DNA of 64,000 bases from assembly GCA_002708265.1 (NCBI GenBank), contig PANA01000003.1, positions 1 to 64,000 on the forward strand. Reading direction: 5' to 3'. Shown here piece by piece: positions 55,853-64,000 of this stretch. Position numbers and translations under genes: made by a program. Below the pieces are notes generated by a model. That model did not search any database, was not told where the DNA came from, and saw only the letters and a list, made by a program, of their open reading frames with translations. Position 1 is the first letter of the stretch; each line of letters begins with the position of its first letter. The DNA comes from Legionellales bacterium. Lineage in GTDB: Bacteria > Pseudomonadota > Gammaproteobacteria > Berkiellales > Berkiellaceae.

Positions 55853-56893
55853 ATGGAAAATGTGCCCGCCTGTCATCAAAAGAAGAAATTCGATTTTCTC
55901 TTGTGGGGCTCTTTGTCAGGGGTGGCCATTCTGTATCTACTGCATTGGCAACTTGGGAGCATGATAGCAGGCACTCACTGGCTAGTGGTGTTATCTGAGA
56001 CCGTATTTGAGCTAATGAACACTGTCTGGTGGGGCATCTTGATTGGTATTCTCATGGTTGCTGTCTTATCAAAAATACCTCGTGAATTTGTTATGGCGAT
56101 TTTAGGTGAAGGCGGTGGATTCAAAGGCATTCTAAGAGCCACACTGGGTGGCGTTTTATTGGATTTGTGCAGTCATGGCATCCTAATGGTTGGTGCAAAA
56201 CTTTATGAGCGTGGCGCCAGTACAGGACAGGTTATGGCTTTCTTAATTGCTAGCCCTTGGAACTCCTTCTCACTCACATTAATCCTAATTGCATTGATTG
56301 GCATACCGTGGACTTTGGGCTTTATATTCTTATCAATGGCCATTGCCATTGTGACAGGGATGGTCTTTGATAGATTAGTTTCATCAGGTATCTTACCCAG
56401 CAATCCGAACACAGTTGAAATAGACAATGACTTTATGTTTTGGCAATCAGCTAAAGCAGGCATAATGCGCACAACCTACAACTGGTCATTTTTCAAAAAC
56501 ATGTCAATAACAGGCATTAAAGAATCTCGAATGGTACTCAAGTGGATATTCTTTGGTTTGATATTAGCAGGTTTAGTTCGCGCCTTTGTAGATACAGCCA
56601 GTTTCGAAACCTATTTTGGACCAACGCTTGCTGGTTTAGGATTGACAGTATTGGTGGCCACCATCATGGAGGTTTGCTCTGAAGGCTCTACACCCATTGC
56701 AGCTGACATACTGACTCGCGCTAAGTCCCCAGGCAACAGCTTTGCATTTCTGATGACAGGCGTCTCTACTGATTACACTGAGATTCTGATATTGAAAGAT
56801 GCAACGAAGTCCTGGAAGGTTGCGCTATTTCTGCCATTAATCACTCTTCCACAAGTAATGGGCATTGCCTGGCTGATTAATACACTAGCATAA
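55853..56893 (+). CDS. permease, DUF318/ArsP_1 (YraQ-like) family
   Basis: A 346-residue protein with about eight to ten membrane segments in two halves, each with a conserved turn: CSHGILMVGAKLYERGAS ... ASPWNSFS in the first and CSEGSTPIAADILTRAKSPGNSFAF (split) in the second. Such two-fold permeases (YraQ, ArsP) export organic or metal(loid) compounds. A short His/Cys-containing start (CHQKKK) precedes segment 1. The substrate is unknown. It sits 16 bp after the broken methyltransferase gene, in the same direction as the metal cluster. Confidence 0.85.
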   Translation: MENVPACHQKKKFDFLLWGSLSGVAILYLLHWQLGSMIAGTHWLVVLSETVFELMNTVWWGILIGILMVAVLSKIPREFVMAILGEGGGFKGILRATLGGVLLDLCSHGILMVGAKLYERGASTGQVMAFLIASPWNSFSLTLILIALIGIPWTLGFIFLSMAIAIVTGMVFDRLVSSGILPSNPNTVEIDNDFMFWQSAKAGIMRTTYNWSFFKNMSITGIKESRMVLKWIFFGLILAGLVRAFVDTASFETYFGPTLAGLGLTVLVATIMEVCSEGSTPIAADILTRAKSPGNSFAFLMTGVSTDYTEILILKDATKSWKVALFLPLITLPQVMGIAWLINTLA

Positions 56894-57090
56894 CCAAATA
56901 TGAGTACGAGTTCAGTCATTTCCCTGCTAGGAGGCGGTGCAAGATTTTTTGTCGGTGCTGTAGTTGGCCATGGTATTGTTTCAGCAGCTGCATAGTGACC
57001 CAGTAAAAAGCTGCTCATGGTAAAGAACACCTGCCGCCGTGCTTCAATTGCCGGCATAAGTTGAATAGATACCGCTGACTCATTACAAAG
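56894..57090. other. intergenic remnant before LuxR fragment
   Basis: No convincing gene. A 31-codon plus-strand ORF at 56900-56995 contains a Gly/Ala hydrophobic stretch (GGGARFFVGAVVGHG), and an opposing 94-codon minus ORF crosses it; neither has a ribosome-binding site or a family match. Probably decayed DNA. Confidence 0.4.
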
Positions 57091-57315
57091 TATCTGACGG
57101 GGTGAGAGATTCAGAGTGTTGATTTAATCTTGAAAGGAGTGCCGTGCACTGAGATGAGTGAAATCATCAAAATCAAGCTGAAAACTGTCGGGTTTCATGT
57201 GGGTAGAATTAAAAAGAAATTTAAAGTCAGAACAATTGTGGAGCTGGCGCTCAAGGTGTGCGCTGCTCATTTATATGCTCTTCTAAAAGAGGGCAAGGGT
57301 ATTTTGCTAATTTGA
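57091..57315 (+). pseudogene. C-terminal remnant of a LuxR-type regulator
   Basis: In one frame the sequence reads KYLTG-stop-EIQSVDLILKG ... EMSEIIKIKLKTVGFHVGRIKKKFKV ... ELALK (split), matching the LuxR/FixJ helix-turn-helix (LTxREIQ...KTVxxHxxxIxxKFxV...ELALK). The TGA at 57103-57105 occupies the place of the conserved Arg codon (CGA to TGA would explain it). The N-terminal receiver part is not seen. Likely a decayed two-component regulator of the cargo. The rest, 57316-57507, is A/T-rich with TATACT-like boxes near 57450 but no gene. Confidence 0.7.
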
Positions 57316-57507
57316 TGAGGTTAATGTCCCAAATTACACAGAGTGACAATTGTGATATTTATTAAAATATAAGTCATGTGGGCAACATTCCTGCCGCTTG
57401 TTCTTATAACTATATATGGTGCCATTAATTTGTGGTAGGTTTATACCTGTATACTGTAATTATGATAATTCTATCAAATGGTTCGTCAGATTGTTAAGGA
57501 TGATGCT

Positions 57508-58713
57508 TTGATTATACGCCAATTTTTCAAGCGATTACATATGCTCTGTTTGAGTGTGCTGATTGTTATTCCAATGCCGGCAACTGCAGAAGACGATCAT
57601 CATAATCATTCAAGCGCACCCGAGCATCAAAGCACCACCCTTCAGCATAACGATGAAAATGGCGACGAGCATACTGACGAACACGGTGATGAAGATGTAA
57701 AAATTAAAATTTCAAAAGAATCAATGGACCTTGTAGGTATAAAATTAGATATCCTCCGATTTCAGGAATCTGCAATACAAATTGATGTTCCCGGCGAAGT
57801 AATATTTAATAATGAAAAGACAGCTCACATTGAGCCAAGGATCTCCGCACAGATTATTGCTAAGTATGTCTATAATGGTGAGCATGTTGCCAAAGATCAA
57901 CCTCTCGTTAAACTTTCAAGTGTAGAAGTTGCCAAAGCTCAAAGTGAGCTACTATTTGCAGCACAAGATTGGCATAGAGTGAAAAATCTTGTAGATATTG
58001 GAGCTGTCTCACAAAAAGATCATAATAACTCCAAAATACAATTTGAGCATTCTTTTGCCATGTTGCAACTCTACGGCATTAGTAAAGAGGAAATTGAGTC
58101 ATTAGTAGAAAAAGAAACTGGCTCTGCAGCTACCGGTGAATTCAATCTTCTTAGCCCTATGGATGGTACCATTGTAGAAACTAACGTCACAATTGGTAAC
58201 TATGTTGATGAGGGCAAAACGCTTTATAAAATAATTGATGAGTCTTCACTATGGGTAAATGCTAGTACCCCGTCATCTGCTAGCCATGATATTTCCGTAG
58301 GCCAAACAGCTAGAGTTAAATTCCATAATCACACTTTAGTGGGCACTGTGAGCAAAATCTATCACACGGTTGATGAAGTAACACGTCGTAAATCAGTGCT
58401 TATCGAAATTTTAGATTCAAATGAAATACTACACCCTGGTGATTTTGTTGAGGTAAGTATTGAGCTTAGTGATGAAGCACAAGCCATTGTTGTTCCAGAA
58501 CAAGCCTTATCACGCGTTGGTGATGGAGATTGGGTGATATATCTTCAAAATCCTGATGGTACTTTTTCGCCCGTTGAGATTGAAAGACTGGGGGTGTTTG
58601 GTAAGAATGTCAAAATTTCTGGTGTTGAGGCCGGGATGACCTATGTAAGTGATGGTGCATTTTATGTGCATTCAGAAGCACAAAAAGATCAATTTGAAGT
58701 GCACAATCACTAA
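57508..58713 (+). CDS. czcB: RND periplasmic adaptor, CzcB-like
   Basis: A 401-residue membrane fusion protein. TTG 57508 has AAGGA 7 bp upstream and gives a good signal peptide (FFKRLHMLCLSVLIVIPMPATA); an ATG at 57478 and another at 57541 are alternatives. The mature start is rich in His, Asp and Glu (EDDHHNHSSAPEHQ; DEHTDEHGDED), a metal-binding leader. Core: GEVIFNNEKTAHIEPRISAQI-like barrel (split over ~85-110), hairpin, LLSPMDGTIVETNVTIGNYVDEG lipoyl half (split ~215-240) and C-terminal VVPEQALSRVGDGDWVIYL. It ends in HNH, 11 bp before the pump gene. Confidence 0.92.
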   Translation: MIIRQFFKRLHMLCLSVLIVIPMPATAEDDHHNHSSAPEHQSTTLQHNDENGDEHTDEHGDEDVKIKISKESMDLVGIKLDILRFQESAIQIDVPGEVIFNNEKTAHIEPRISAQIIAKYVYNGEHVAKDQPLVKLSSVEVAKAQSELLFAAQDWHRVKNLVDIGAVSQKDHNNSKIQFEHSFAMLQLYGISKEEIESLVEKETGSAATGEFNLLSPMDGTIVETNVTIGNYVDEGKTLYKIIDESSLWVNASTPSSASHDISVGQTARVKFHNHTLVGTVSKIYHTVDEVTRRKSVLIEILDSNEILHPGDFVEVSIELSDEAQAIVVPEQALSRVGDGDWVIYLQNPDGTFSPVEIERLGVFGKNVKISGVEAGMTYVSDGAFYVHSEAQKDQFEVHNH

Positions 58714-58724
58714 GGGAGGTATAA

Positions 58725-61700
58725 ATGTTATCTTCAATTGTCAAAATTTCAGTACATAATCGAGTAATCATTACATTAATTACATTCTCCCTTATGGTTG
58801 CAGCCTGGTTCATTTTGCCTTCCTTGAACTTAGATGCATTCCCTGATGTCACTAATATACAAGTCCAAGTGAACACTGAAGCACCTGGGCTAGCAGCTGA
58901 AGAAGTTGAAAAACTAATTACATATCCTATTGAAGCAGAGATGTATTCATTGCGGGATGTAAAAGAGGTTCGCTCAATTTCTAAGACGGGCTTATCAGGA
59001 ATCACAGTTGTTTTCGATGACGCTGTAGATATATATTTTGCAAGACAGCAAGTTTTTCAGCAATTGCAATCTGCCAAGGAACAAATACCTAGTGGTGTTG
59101 GCACGCCAGAGATTGGACCCAATACATCAGGTCTTGGGCAAATTTATCAATATATTTTAAAGTCCAAGAGCGGTGAATATACCAGCAAGCAACTTAGAAG
59201 CCTGAATGACTGGGTGGTTAAGTTATTGTTGTTGCCGATACCGGGCGTTACTGACGTGTTGTCGTTTGGTGGCGATGTTCTTCAATATCAAGTTCAATTA
59301 ATTCCCGACCAAATGATTTCATACGACATCACTATAGATGATGTTGTTTCTGCTATTGAACATAATAATTCAAATTCTGGCGGTTGGTACATTAATAGAG
59401 GACAGGAGCAGTTAGTCGTGAGGGGCGAAGGATGGTTGCCCGCTGGTGACGATGGGATAGCGGCTCTTAAAAGTATCCCATTAAAAACTGTGCATGGGAC
59501 TCCGATATACATTGGAGACTTAGCAAATGTAAATTATGGATCAGAGATAAGGCAAGGTGCTGTCACAATCAGTCAGCGTACTGATAATGGTGTATCTCTT
59601 CCTGAGGAAGTTGTGACAGGAATTGTACTCAAAAGAATGGGAGCAAACACAAATACAACCATTGAAGACATTAAATCAAACCTACCTATAGTGCAGTCTA
59701 CTTTGCCCAGTGATGTTGAAATTGAAACAATCTATGATCAAAGCAGCTTAATCAACAAAGCAATCAGCACTGTAACGAATGCCTTGATTCAAGCTTTTAT
59801 ATTTATATTTATTGTTCTTTTTCTATTCATCATCAACATACGAGCAACTTTGCTTGTTATTGCATCAATCCCCATATCTATCTGTTTAGCCTTAATAATG
59901 ATGTCGTATTGGGGTATATCAGCCAATTTAATGTCCCTGGGAGGCCTAGCAATCGTCATTGGGATGTTAGTTGATGGCACAGTGGTAATTGTAGATAATC
60001 TATTTAAAAAAATGTCTTCAGCTGGTAGTGACTGCTCAATGAAGGAGTTAGTGCTGCAATCATGTGTTGAGGTCATTAAGCCCGTATTCTTTTCAATTCT
60101 TATTATCGTCATTGTGTTCTCGCCTCTGTTTACACTCGAGGGTGTCGAAGGCAAGTTATTTCAACCGATGGCAATCAGCATTGTGCTCGCGCTTATTTTC
60201 TCACTGTTAACAGTGTTATTATCCGTGCCTGCTGCTGCATCATTGATATTTTCAAGTCATTTTACACCCAAAGAACCTGAATACTTTAAGAGAATTGAAA
60301 ATACATATGCGCACCTGTTAGATTTGGCGATGAGGATGCCACAGAAGGTTTTAATGAGCATGGCTGTCTTATTCATTGTGAGCATGGCATCAGTTCCTTT
60401 TATTGGCTCTGAGTTTGTTCCTGAATTAGAAGAGGGCAATCTAAATATACGCGTCACTTTAGCACCATCTTCGAATTTGGATAATTCATTAGCATTGGCC
60501 CAAAAAATGGAAAAGGAGCTCATGAAGTTTCCAGAGATTACCTATGCATCAAGTCGAGTAGGTAGGCCTGAGCTTGGTGGAGATCCTGAGCCAGTCTCAA
60601 ATATCGAAATTTTAATTGGCTTGAAACCCATTGCTGAATGGCAAACAGCAAGTAATCGACTGGAACTACAGGATAAGTTGAATGAATCCTTATCAAGGTT
60701 TCCTGGTGTTCGCTTATCATTCTCTCAGCCAATTGCAACAAGAGTGGATGAGCTATTATCTGGAGTAAAAGCGCAGCTGGCTATAAAGCTTCTTGGTCCT
60801 GATTTATCCATGCTTGAGAAACATGGCAAGGAAATTGAGCGTGCTGTTAAAGGTATTGAGGGCATTCGTGATGTTGCCATGGAACAGATGAGTGGTGAAT
60901 CGCAGCTTGTAGTCCGCCCGAAACGAGAGCAGCTAAAACGCCATGGCATGTCAGTTAGTCAAGTTATGGATTTAGTTCAAAGTGGAATTGGCGGTGTAGA
61001 AGCAGGACAAATTATTCAAGGTAATGAAAGATATGATATCTATGTAAAGATTTCTGAGGACTATAAAGACTCTGTAGATAAAATAAGAAACTTACCACTC
61101 AGAGCCGATAGTGGTGCTTTGATTGACTTAAAAGAAGTGGCTGATATTAATATTGAAACTGGCCCTCCTCAGATTAGAAGGGATAATGTCCAGCGCCGAG
61201 TAGTCATTCAGGCAAATATTGAAAATAGGGATATGGGCAGTGTCGTTAAAGATATAAATAGCACCATTGCAAACTCAATCGATCTGCCACCTGGATATGC
61301 TATTGACATTGGCGGTCAATTTGAAAATCAAAAAAGAGCACAAGCTAGGCTGACCATTGTTGTACCTATATCTATAGCACTTATTTTCATACTACTTTTC
61401 TTTGCTTTTCATTCAGTAACACAATCACTGATTATTATGCTTAATGTGCCATTTGCCCTAATTGGTGGAGTGTTTGCCTTATTTATCACAGGACAATATC
61501 TGTCGGTACCAAGTTCTATCGGCTTTATAGCACTATTTGGAATAGCTATACTGAATGGCGTCGTGCTGGTGAGTGAAATTAATTCAAATATTGACCAGGG
61601 GCTTGGCACGCATCCATCGATCAGCACTGCAGCCATATCACGTTTACGACCAGTATTAATGACCGCCCTAACATCTGCGCTAGGACTTATACCCTTGCTC

Positions 61701-61841
61701 TATGCCCAAGGCATTGGTTCAGAGATCCAGCGTCCCCTTGCGACTGTTGTTGTAGGTGGCTTGATCTCATCTACGCTCTTAACCTTATTTGTATTACCTA
61801 ACGCTTATCTATATTGCTACAGACAAAGAAAAGAGTTATAG
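58725..61841 (+). CDS. czcA: heavy-metal RND efflux pump, CzcA-like
   Basis: A 1,038-residue proton-driven metal exporter with twelve membrane segments. Family blocks: LDAFPDVTNIQVQVNTEAPG (~38-57), GPNTSGLGQIYQYIL (~130), segment 4 GGLAIVIGMLVDGTVVIVDN, and SEFVPELEEGNLNIR (~565). Segment 4 keeps the inner Asp of the proton relay but has IVIG where CzcA has an additional Asp (DFG), so it is not a canonical Co/Zn/Cd pump; the ion is uncertain. AGGGAGG is upstream of the ATG. No outer-membrane gene accompanies this pair, which may use the TolC-like protein at 47747. Confidence 0.92.
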   Translation: MLSSIVKISVHNRVIITLITFSLMVAAWFILPSLNLDAFPDVTNIQVQVNTEAPGLAAEEVEKLITYPIEAEMYSLRDVKEVRSISKTGLSGITVVFDDAVDIYFARQQVFQQLQSAKEQIPSGVGTPEIGPNTSGLGQIYQYILKSKSGEYTSKQLRSLNDWVVKLLLLPIPGVTDVLSFGGDVLQYQVQLIPDQMISYDITIDDVVSAIEHNNSNSGGWYINRGQEQLVVRGEGWLPAGDDGIAALKSIPLKTVHGTPIYIGDLANVNYGSEIRQGAVTISQRTDNGVSLPEEVVTGIVLKRMGANTNTTIEDIKSNLPIVQSTLPSDVEIETIYDQSSLINKAISTVTNALIQAFIFIFIVLFLFIINIRATLLVIASIPISICLALIMMSYWGISANLMSLGGLAIVIGMLVDGTVVIVDNLFKKMSSAGSDCSMKELVLQSCVEVIKPVFFSILIIVIVFSPLFTLEGVEGKLFQPMAISIVLALIFSLLTVLLSVPAAASLIFSSHFTPKEPEYFKRIENTYAHLLDLAMRMPQKVLMSMAVLFIVSMASVPFIGSEFVPELEEGNLNIRVTLAPSSNLDNSLALAQKMEKELMKFPEITYASSRVGRPELGGDPEPVSNIEILIGLKPIAEWQTASNRLELQDKLNESLSRFPGVRLSFSQPIATRVDELLSGVKAQLAIKLLGPDLSMLEKHGKEIERAVKGIEGIRDVAMEQMSGESQLVVRPKREQLKRHGMSVSQVMDLVQSGIGGVEAGQIIQGNERYDIYVKISEDYKDSVDKIRNLPLRADSGALIDLKEVADINIETGPPQIRRDNVQRRVVIQANIENRDMGSVVKDINSTIANSIDLPPGYAIDIGGQFENQKRAQARLTIVVPISIALIFILLFFAFHSVTQSLIIMLNVPFALIGGVFALFITGQYLSVPSSIGFIALFGIAILNGVVLVSEINSNIDQGLGTHPSISTAAISRLRPVLMTALTSALGLIPLLYAQGIGSEIQRPLATVVVGGLISSTLLTLFVLPNAYLYCYRQRKEL

Positions 61842-62009
61842 CGTACATAGACTATGTATGGATCGGGATTGATTGAATTGTTTCTATTTTATGTGAGAAA
61901 AAAATGATTTTAATTCTTTCATCCTTGAGCCAGCATTCAAATCTGTCAAATAGATTGTAGTACTGCCACGCCCCATTGAAAAATGAATAAGCTGGTTAGT
62001 GACCACTAA

Positions 62010-62252
62010 AAAGCCAAAGGCATGCCCTCAGTAGATCCTGAGCCCAATCTACGTTGGTCTACCGACCTGGCAAGGGGCTGGTGCGCCCAAGACCGCTGCT
62101 GCACGACTGCCCTGGTGATAGACTGTTGTAGCAGAGAACTATTAGGATGGCGCTTATCTAAGACTGGTAAGGCTAAAACAGTAGAATCTGCACTAGAGGA
62201 AGCCCTCATTAACCGCTTTGGCTGTTTGGGGAGCCTCACCGCTCCTCTAGTC
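62010..62252 (+). pseudogene. IS3-family transposase (OrfB) fragment
   Basis: About 80 codons read KGMPSVDPEPNLRWSTDLARGW ... ALVIDCCSRELLGW ... ALEEALINRFGCLG (split), matching the central part of the IS3 DDE integrase domain including its first Asp. A TAA lies just upstream and the match stops at TAPLVL, where the second Asp motif (SDNG) should follow. Both ends, OrfA and the IS ends are absent. The region 61842-62009 has no gene. A remnant of an older insertion at the right side of the element. Confidence 0.85.
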
Positions 62253-62285
62253 TTGGCCAAACCTACTTATGGTAGGTTTGGCCAA
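62253..62285. repeat. perfect 14-bp inverted repeat at the IS3 break point
   Basis: TTGGCCAAACCTAC, 5-nt spacer TTATG, GTAGGTTTGGCCAA. It begins exactly where transposase similarity stops, so it may be a fused pair of insertion ends or a hairpin target. From 62286 to 62439 I see no gene, only a GAGGCC/GGCCTC dyad near 62368-62388. Confidence 0.75.
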
Positions 62286-62439
62286 TCACGCTGTTCCAGC
62301 AGTTTTAACAGCGATTAACGCAAAGGGATTTCGCCGTTGAATATCAAACAGGTAGCCTGGTCAGAGAGGCCCCCAAAGGAGGCCTCGCGAGCTTTTGATA
62401 GCGCACCCCTAAGCCCACCAATTGTGTCTTAAAGGATGA

Positions 62440-62724
62440 AGAATATTAGCTATAACGGAGTTACAAAAGACAGTAATTTCGTTCTTAGTTGAAGCGCTTA
62501 ATCAGAATGAATGGGATAAACCTGCGGCTATGTTACGCTTAACATGCAGTCACCTTAGCAATGATTTCAGGCGAATAATATTCCCGAGATTTGTGATCTA
62601 AATGTTTTGCCTCCATTTGCCTGATGGGAATGGGCTAACTTACCAGTACAGCTCATTTGCCGCTGGCGCAACAAAGGAGGTGGATGATGACTTAGTGCTT
62701 TGGCTTGTAAAGGAGAAGGTCTAG
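62440..62724 (+). pseudogene. right-end ORF with in-frame stop
   Basis: One frame reads protein-like from 62440 to 62724 and is interrupted only by TAA at 62599-62601. Before it: FLVEALNQNEWDKPAAMLRL ... DFRRIIFPRFVI; after it: MFCLHLPDGNGLTYQYSSF ... KEVDDDLVLWLVKEKV. A CAA-to-TAA change would explain the break; alternatively the 40-codon ORF starting at ATG 62602 is expressed alone. Family not recognised. From 62725 to the element end at 62819 there is no gene. Confidence 0.4.
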
Positions 62725-62808
62725 TATAAGCATGCATCAGTGATGCATATTTAATAGGGTAGTAAGTTATTGATTTATTGATATAAATAGGCAGGCGCAG
62801 GGTAGGTC

Positions 62809-62825
62809 ATACCACATAAAGGTTC
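62809..62825 (+). repeat. right end of mobile element: inverted repeat plus AGGTTC
   Basis: ATACCACATAA (62809-62819) is the exact reverse complement of the left end at 41891-41901 and is followed at once by AGGTTC (62820-62825), of which GGTTC continues into the displaced tRNA 3' half. Confidence 0.9.
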
Positions 62826-62845
62826 GAGTCCTGGTGGGCCCACCA
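62826..62845 (+). tRNA. 3' part of the split tRNA-Ile2(CAU) gene
   Basis: GAGT (end of T loop), CCTGG (pairs with CCAGG at 41883-41887), TGGGCCC (pairs with GGGCCCA at 41834-41840), A73 and CCA. With 41834-41890 it rebuilds a 77-nt tRNA without any missing or extra base, proving that everything between is an insertion. Confidence 0.9.
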
Positions 62846-62991
62846 TATAAATCAATGACTTAGCGAAAAGCTGATCCCCCCAAAAAATCCAATGCTACCT
62901 GGGTGCTACCTAGGCCGGGTATGTCAGAGAAATTACTAAACATTATAAATTATATGCTGATATTCGTTAGTGGAGAGCTAGGGGTGATGGC

Positions 62992-63426
62992 ATGTTTGAT
63001 TTCCTAAAGTCGTTATTTAAAAGTCGTGAAGAGATAAACATGGAGTGGCTTGCTAGGTTCGTATCAGCTTATGCCGAGGGTCAACAGCGCGCCAAAATAA
63101 ACTCTGCTTTAGGCTCAATAAATGTCCAATTGTCACCTGAAGATGATAATACTCAATACTCTATACAGGTTTCACATAACATCGTCAGGGAGATACTAAA
63201 GGCCCATGGAACTAATATAAATGAGACGGATGAATATGATATTTTAGCTGCGGGGTTTTTGCTCTTTATTGTTAGCAACCATATTTCTTTGCTTGTAGGT
63301 GCTCCGTTCGAGCATGTTTCTAGCATTGCAATAATATGCTTGCTTTCTGAGAGGTTTCCTCCAGATGAAGCTGTTAAATATGTATGCGGTATAGGGGATT
63401 TTATAACCGTTCACCAGAAGATATGA
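62992..63426 (+). CDS. unrecognised 144-residue protein
   Basis: No family recognised. The N terminus is amphipathic and basic (FDFLKSLFKSREEINMEWLARF), the middle polar, and residues ~82-120 are hydrophobic (ILAAGFLLFIVSNHISLLVG; SSIAIICLLSE), perhaps one or two membrane-associated helices. GGGGTGA lies 5 bp before the ATG. It is the first gene right of the rebuilt tRNA end, where classic integrases often place islands, so it may belong to a separate accessory region. The 146 bp between tRNA and this gene contain a tandem TGCTACCT and no gene. Confidence 0.65.
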   Translation: MFDFLKSLFKSREEINMEWLARFVSAYAEGQQRAKINSALGSINVQLSPEDDNTQYSIQVSHNIVREILKAHGTNINETDEYDILAAGFLLFIVSNHISLLVGAPFEHVSSIAIICLLSERFPPDEAVKYVCGIGDFITVHQKI

Positions 63427-63615
63427 TTATGGTAATTGGAACAACTTTGGCTAATTGGCTTGAAGAGCCCCCATGAATATTTTAATAAACTAGTTGAGCT
63501 GTATGGGGTATGTAGATCAAGCTTGAAACCAGTTTGATGCACCGTTGTCCATTTAGATAGATAGTAAATTATTTAAATATTGAAAAAATTTATAAGTCTA
63601 TGGCGAGCTGACATT

Positions 63616-64000
63616 ATGGATACAGAAGATAAAATATCAAAGCTCTATTTCTATTGGGTAAACGCGCATGACATGTTTTACCTTTTGGAAAGAAATTCTA
63701 AGATTGAAATTAATGGGCTTCCAGAATATTTCAATAGTACTATGGAATCGCATTTACGTTTCCAGAGGCTTTTAATAGCTTACTCACTGCTCTATGTTGT
63801 TATAGAGGCGTTTATTGAACTCAAGCTAGATAATGAAGAGGTTAAGGCTTTACTTTCTGAGGGTGACTATGTGGACAAGTTGCGCAGATTGCGGAATGCT
63901 ACCTTCCATTATCAAGAAGAGTTTGAGCCTAATAAAATTTATGATTTTATCAACGCTGTTGGTAGTGCGAAGTGGGTTAAAAAAACCAATAAAGCCTTTG
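63616..64000 (+). CDS. HEPN-like protein, 3' end outside window
   Basis: The frame is open from ATG 63616 to the window end (128 codons seen). The product is helical, with LRFQRLLIAYSLLYVVIEAFIEL (split ~45-68) and then LRRLRNATFHYQEEF (~92-106). The RNATFH segment is an R-x4-H motif, as at the active site of HEPN ribonucleases, which occur in toxin-antitoxin and defence systems. The spacing to the preceding helix fits, but fold and activity are inferred. The 189 bp before it hold no gene. Codon use is A/T-rich like the island. Confidence 0.6.
   Translation, partial: MDTEDKISKLYFYWVNAHDMFYLLERNSKIEINGLPEYFNSTMESHLRFQRLLIAYSLLYVVIEAFIELKLDNEEVKALLSEGDYVDKLRRLRNATFHYQEEFEPNKIYDFINAVGSAKWVKKTNKAF

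Larger units (their letters stand above)
41891..62819. mobile_element. gamma-mobile-trio-type element with metal-efflux cargo, inserted in tRNA-Ile2
   Basis: The limits are set by the interrupted tRNA, the 11-bp terminal inverted repeats and the AGGTTC direct repeats. Length is 20,929 bp. Content from left to right: promoter, tRNA-CAU and terminator; gmtY-gmtZ-gmtX recombinase trio; a broken ORF; Cus-type efflux genes; accessory membrane and His-rich proteins; Czc-type efflux genes; IS3 and ORF remnants. The three-gene transposition module is comparable to Tn554 TnpA/TnpB/TnpC in layout. By eye the cargo is more A+T rich than the flanking chromosome. Confidence 0.88.

Noticed and set aside
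56773-57057. Minus-strand ORF of 94 codons
   Set aside because: It overlaps the permease 3' end, is rich in Pro/Thr without pattern and has no ribosome-binding site.
61844-61858. TACATAG-A-CTATGTA dyad after czcA as a terminator
   Set aside because: Weak A/T-rich stem with a single-base loop and no T tract.
62881-62930. Tandem TGCTACCT copies as a CRISPR or satellite array
   Set aside because: Only two short adjacent copies; no regular spacers. No CRISPR array was seen anywhere in the window.

Overview
The window looks like chromosomal DNA of a gammaproteobacterium of moderate G+C. Evidence includes the macromolecular-synthesis operon rpsU-yqeY-dnaG-rpoD next to a divergent tsaD, the cluster dprA-smg-topA followed by tsaC-hemF-aroE, the ftsY/ftsE/ftsX neighbourhood with rsmD, and a tRNA-Ile2 gene just after rpoD. 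Oxygen-dependent HemF points to aerobic growth. A relative of the Legionellales is possible, because long unrecognised proteins with glutamate-rich C-terminal tails resemble type IV effectors, but nothing in the window proves it.

Bases 1-41833 are mostly core genome. In order they hold a very long unrecognised protein, DNA uptake and topology genes (dprA, smg, topA), a PiT-like permease, an esterase, tsaC-hemF-aroE, a leftward cluster (Nudix, gamma-carbonic-anhydrase-like, glutathione reductase, GNAT), prlC, rmf, bioB-bioC, comF, rsmJ, an aromatic amino acid permease, ftsX, ftsE, ftsY, a paired M16 protease operon running into rsmD and cca, a MidA-like methyltransferase with folB, a dicarboxylate symporter, plsY, tsaD and the rpsU-to-rpoD operon. 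Two features stand out. FtsE has lost every ATPase motif residue. Between ftsE and ftsY, on the opposite strand, lies a small unit with its own consensus promoter and terminator that encodes two homologous peptides with colicin V-like double-glycine leaders.

Bases 41891-62819 are a mobile element of about 20.9 kb. It splits a tRNA-Ile2(CAU) gene inside its T arm: the 5' 57 nt lie at 41834-41890 and the 3' 20 nt at 62826-62845. The element ends in an 11-bp perfect inverted repeat (TTATGTGGTAT / ATACCACATAA), each copy touching a 6-bp AGGTTC direct repeat. Just inside the left end it carries a complete foreign tRNA with the same CAU anticodon, which could replace the one it destroyed. Next come three genes fitting the gamma-mobile-trio (gmtY, gmtZ, gmtX), both large proteins with complete tyrosine-recombinase residues. 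The cargo is metal efflux: a TolC/CusB/CusA set, a potassium-channel-like protein, small His/Met-rich proteins, DUF2231, DUF2933 and a permease, then a CzcB/CzcA pair. Several decayed genes lie between (ORF after gmtX, isoprenylcysteine methyltransferase, LuxR regulator, IS3 transposase, a right-end ORF).

Bases 62846-64000 lie beyond the rebuilt tRNA end and hold an unrecognised small protein and a partial protein with an RxxxxH motif as in HEPN RNases.
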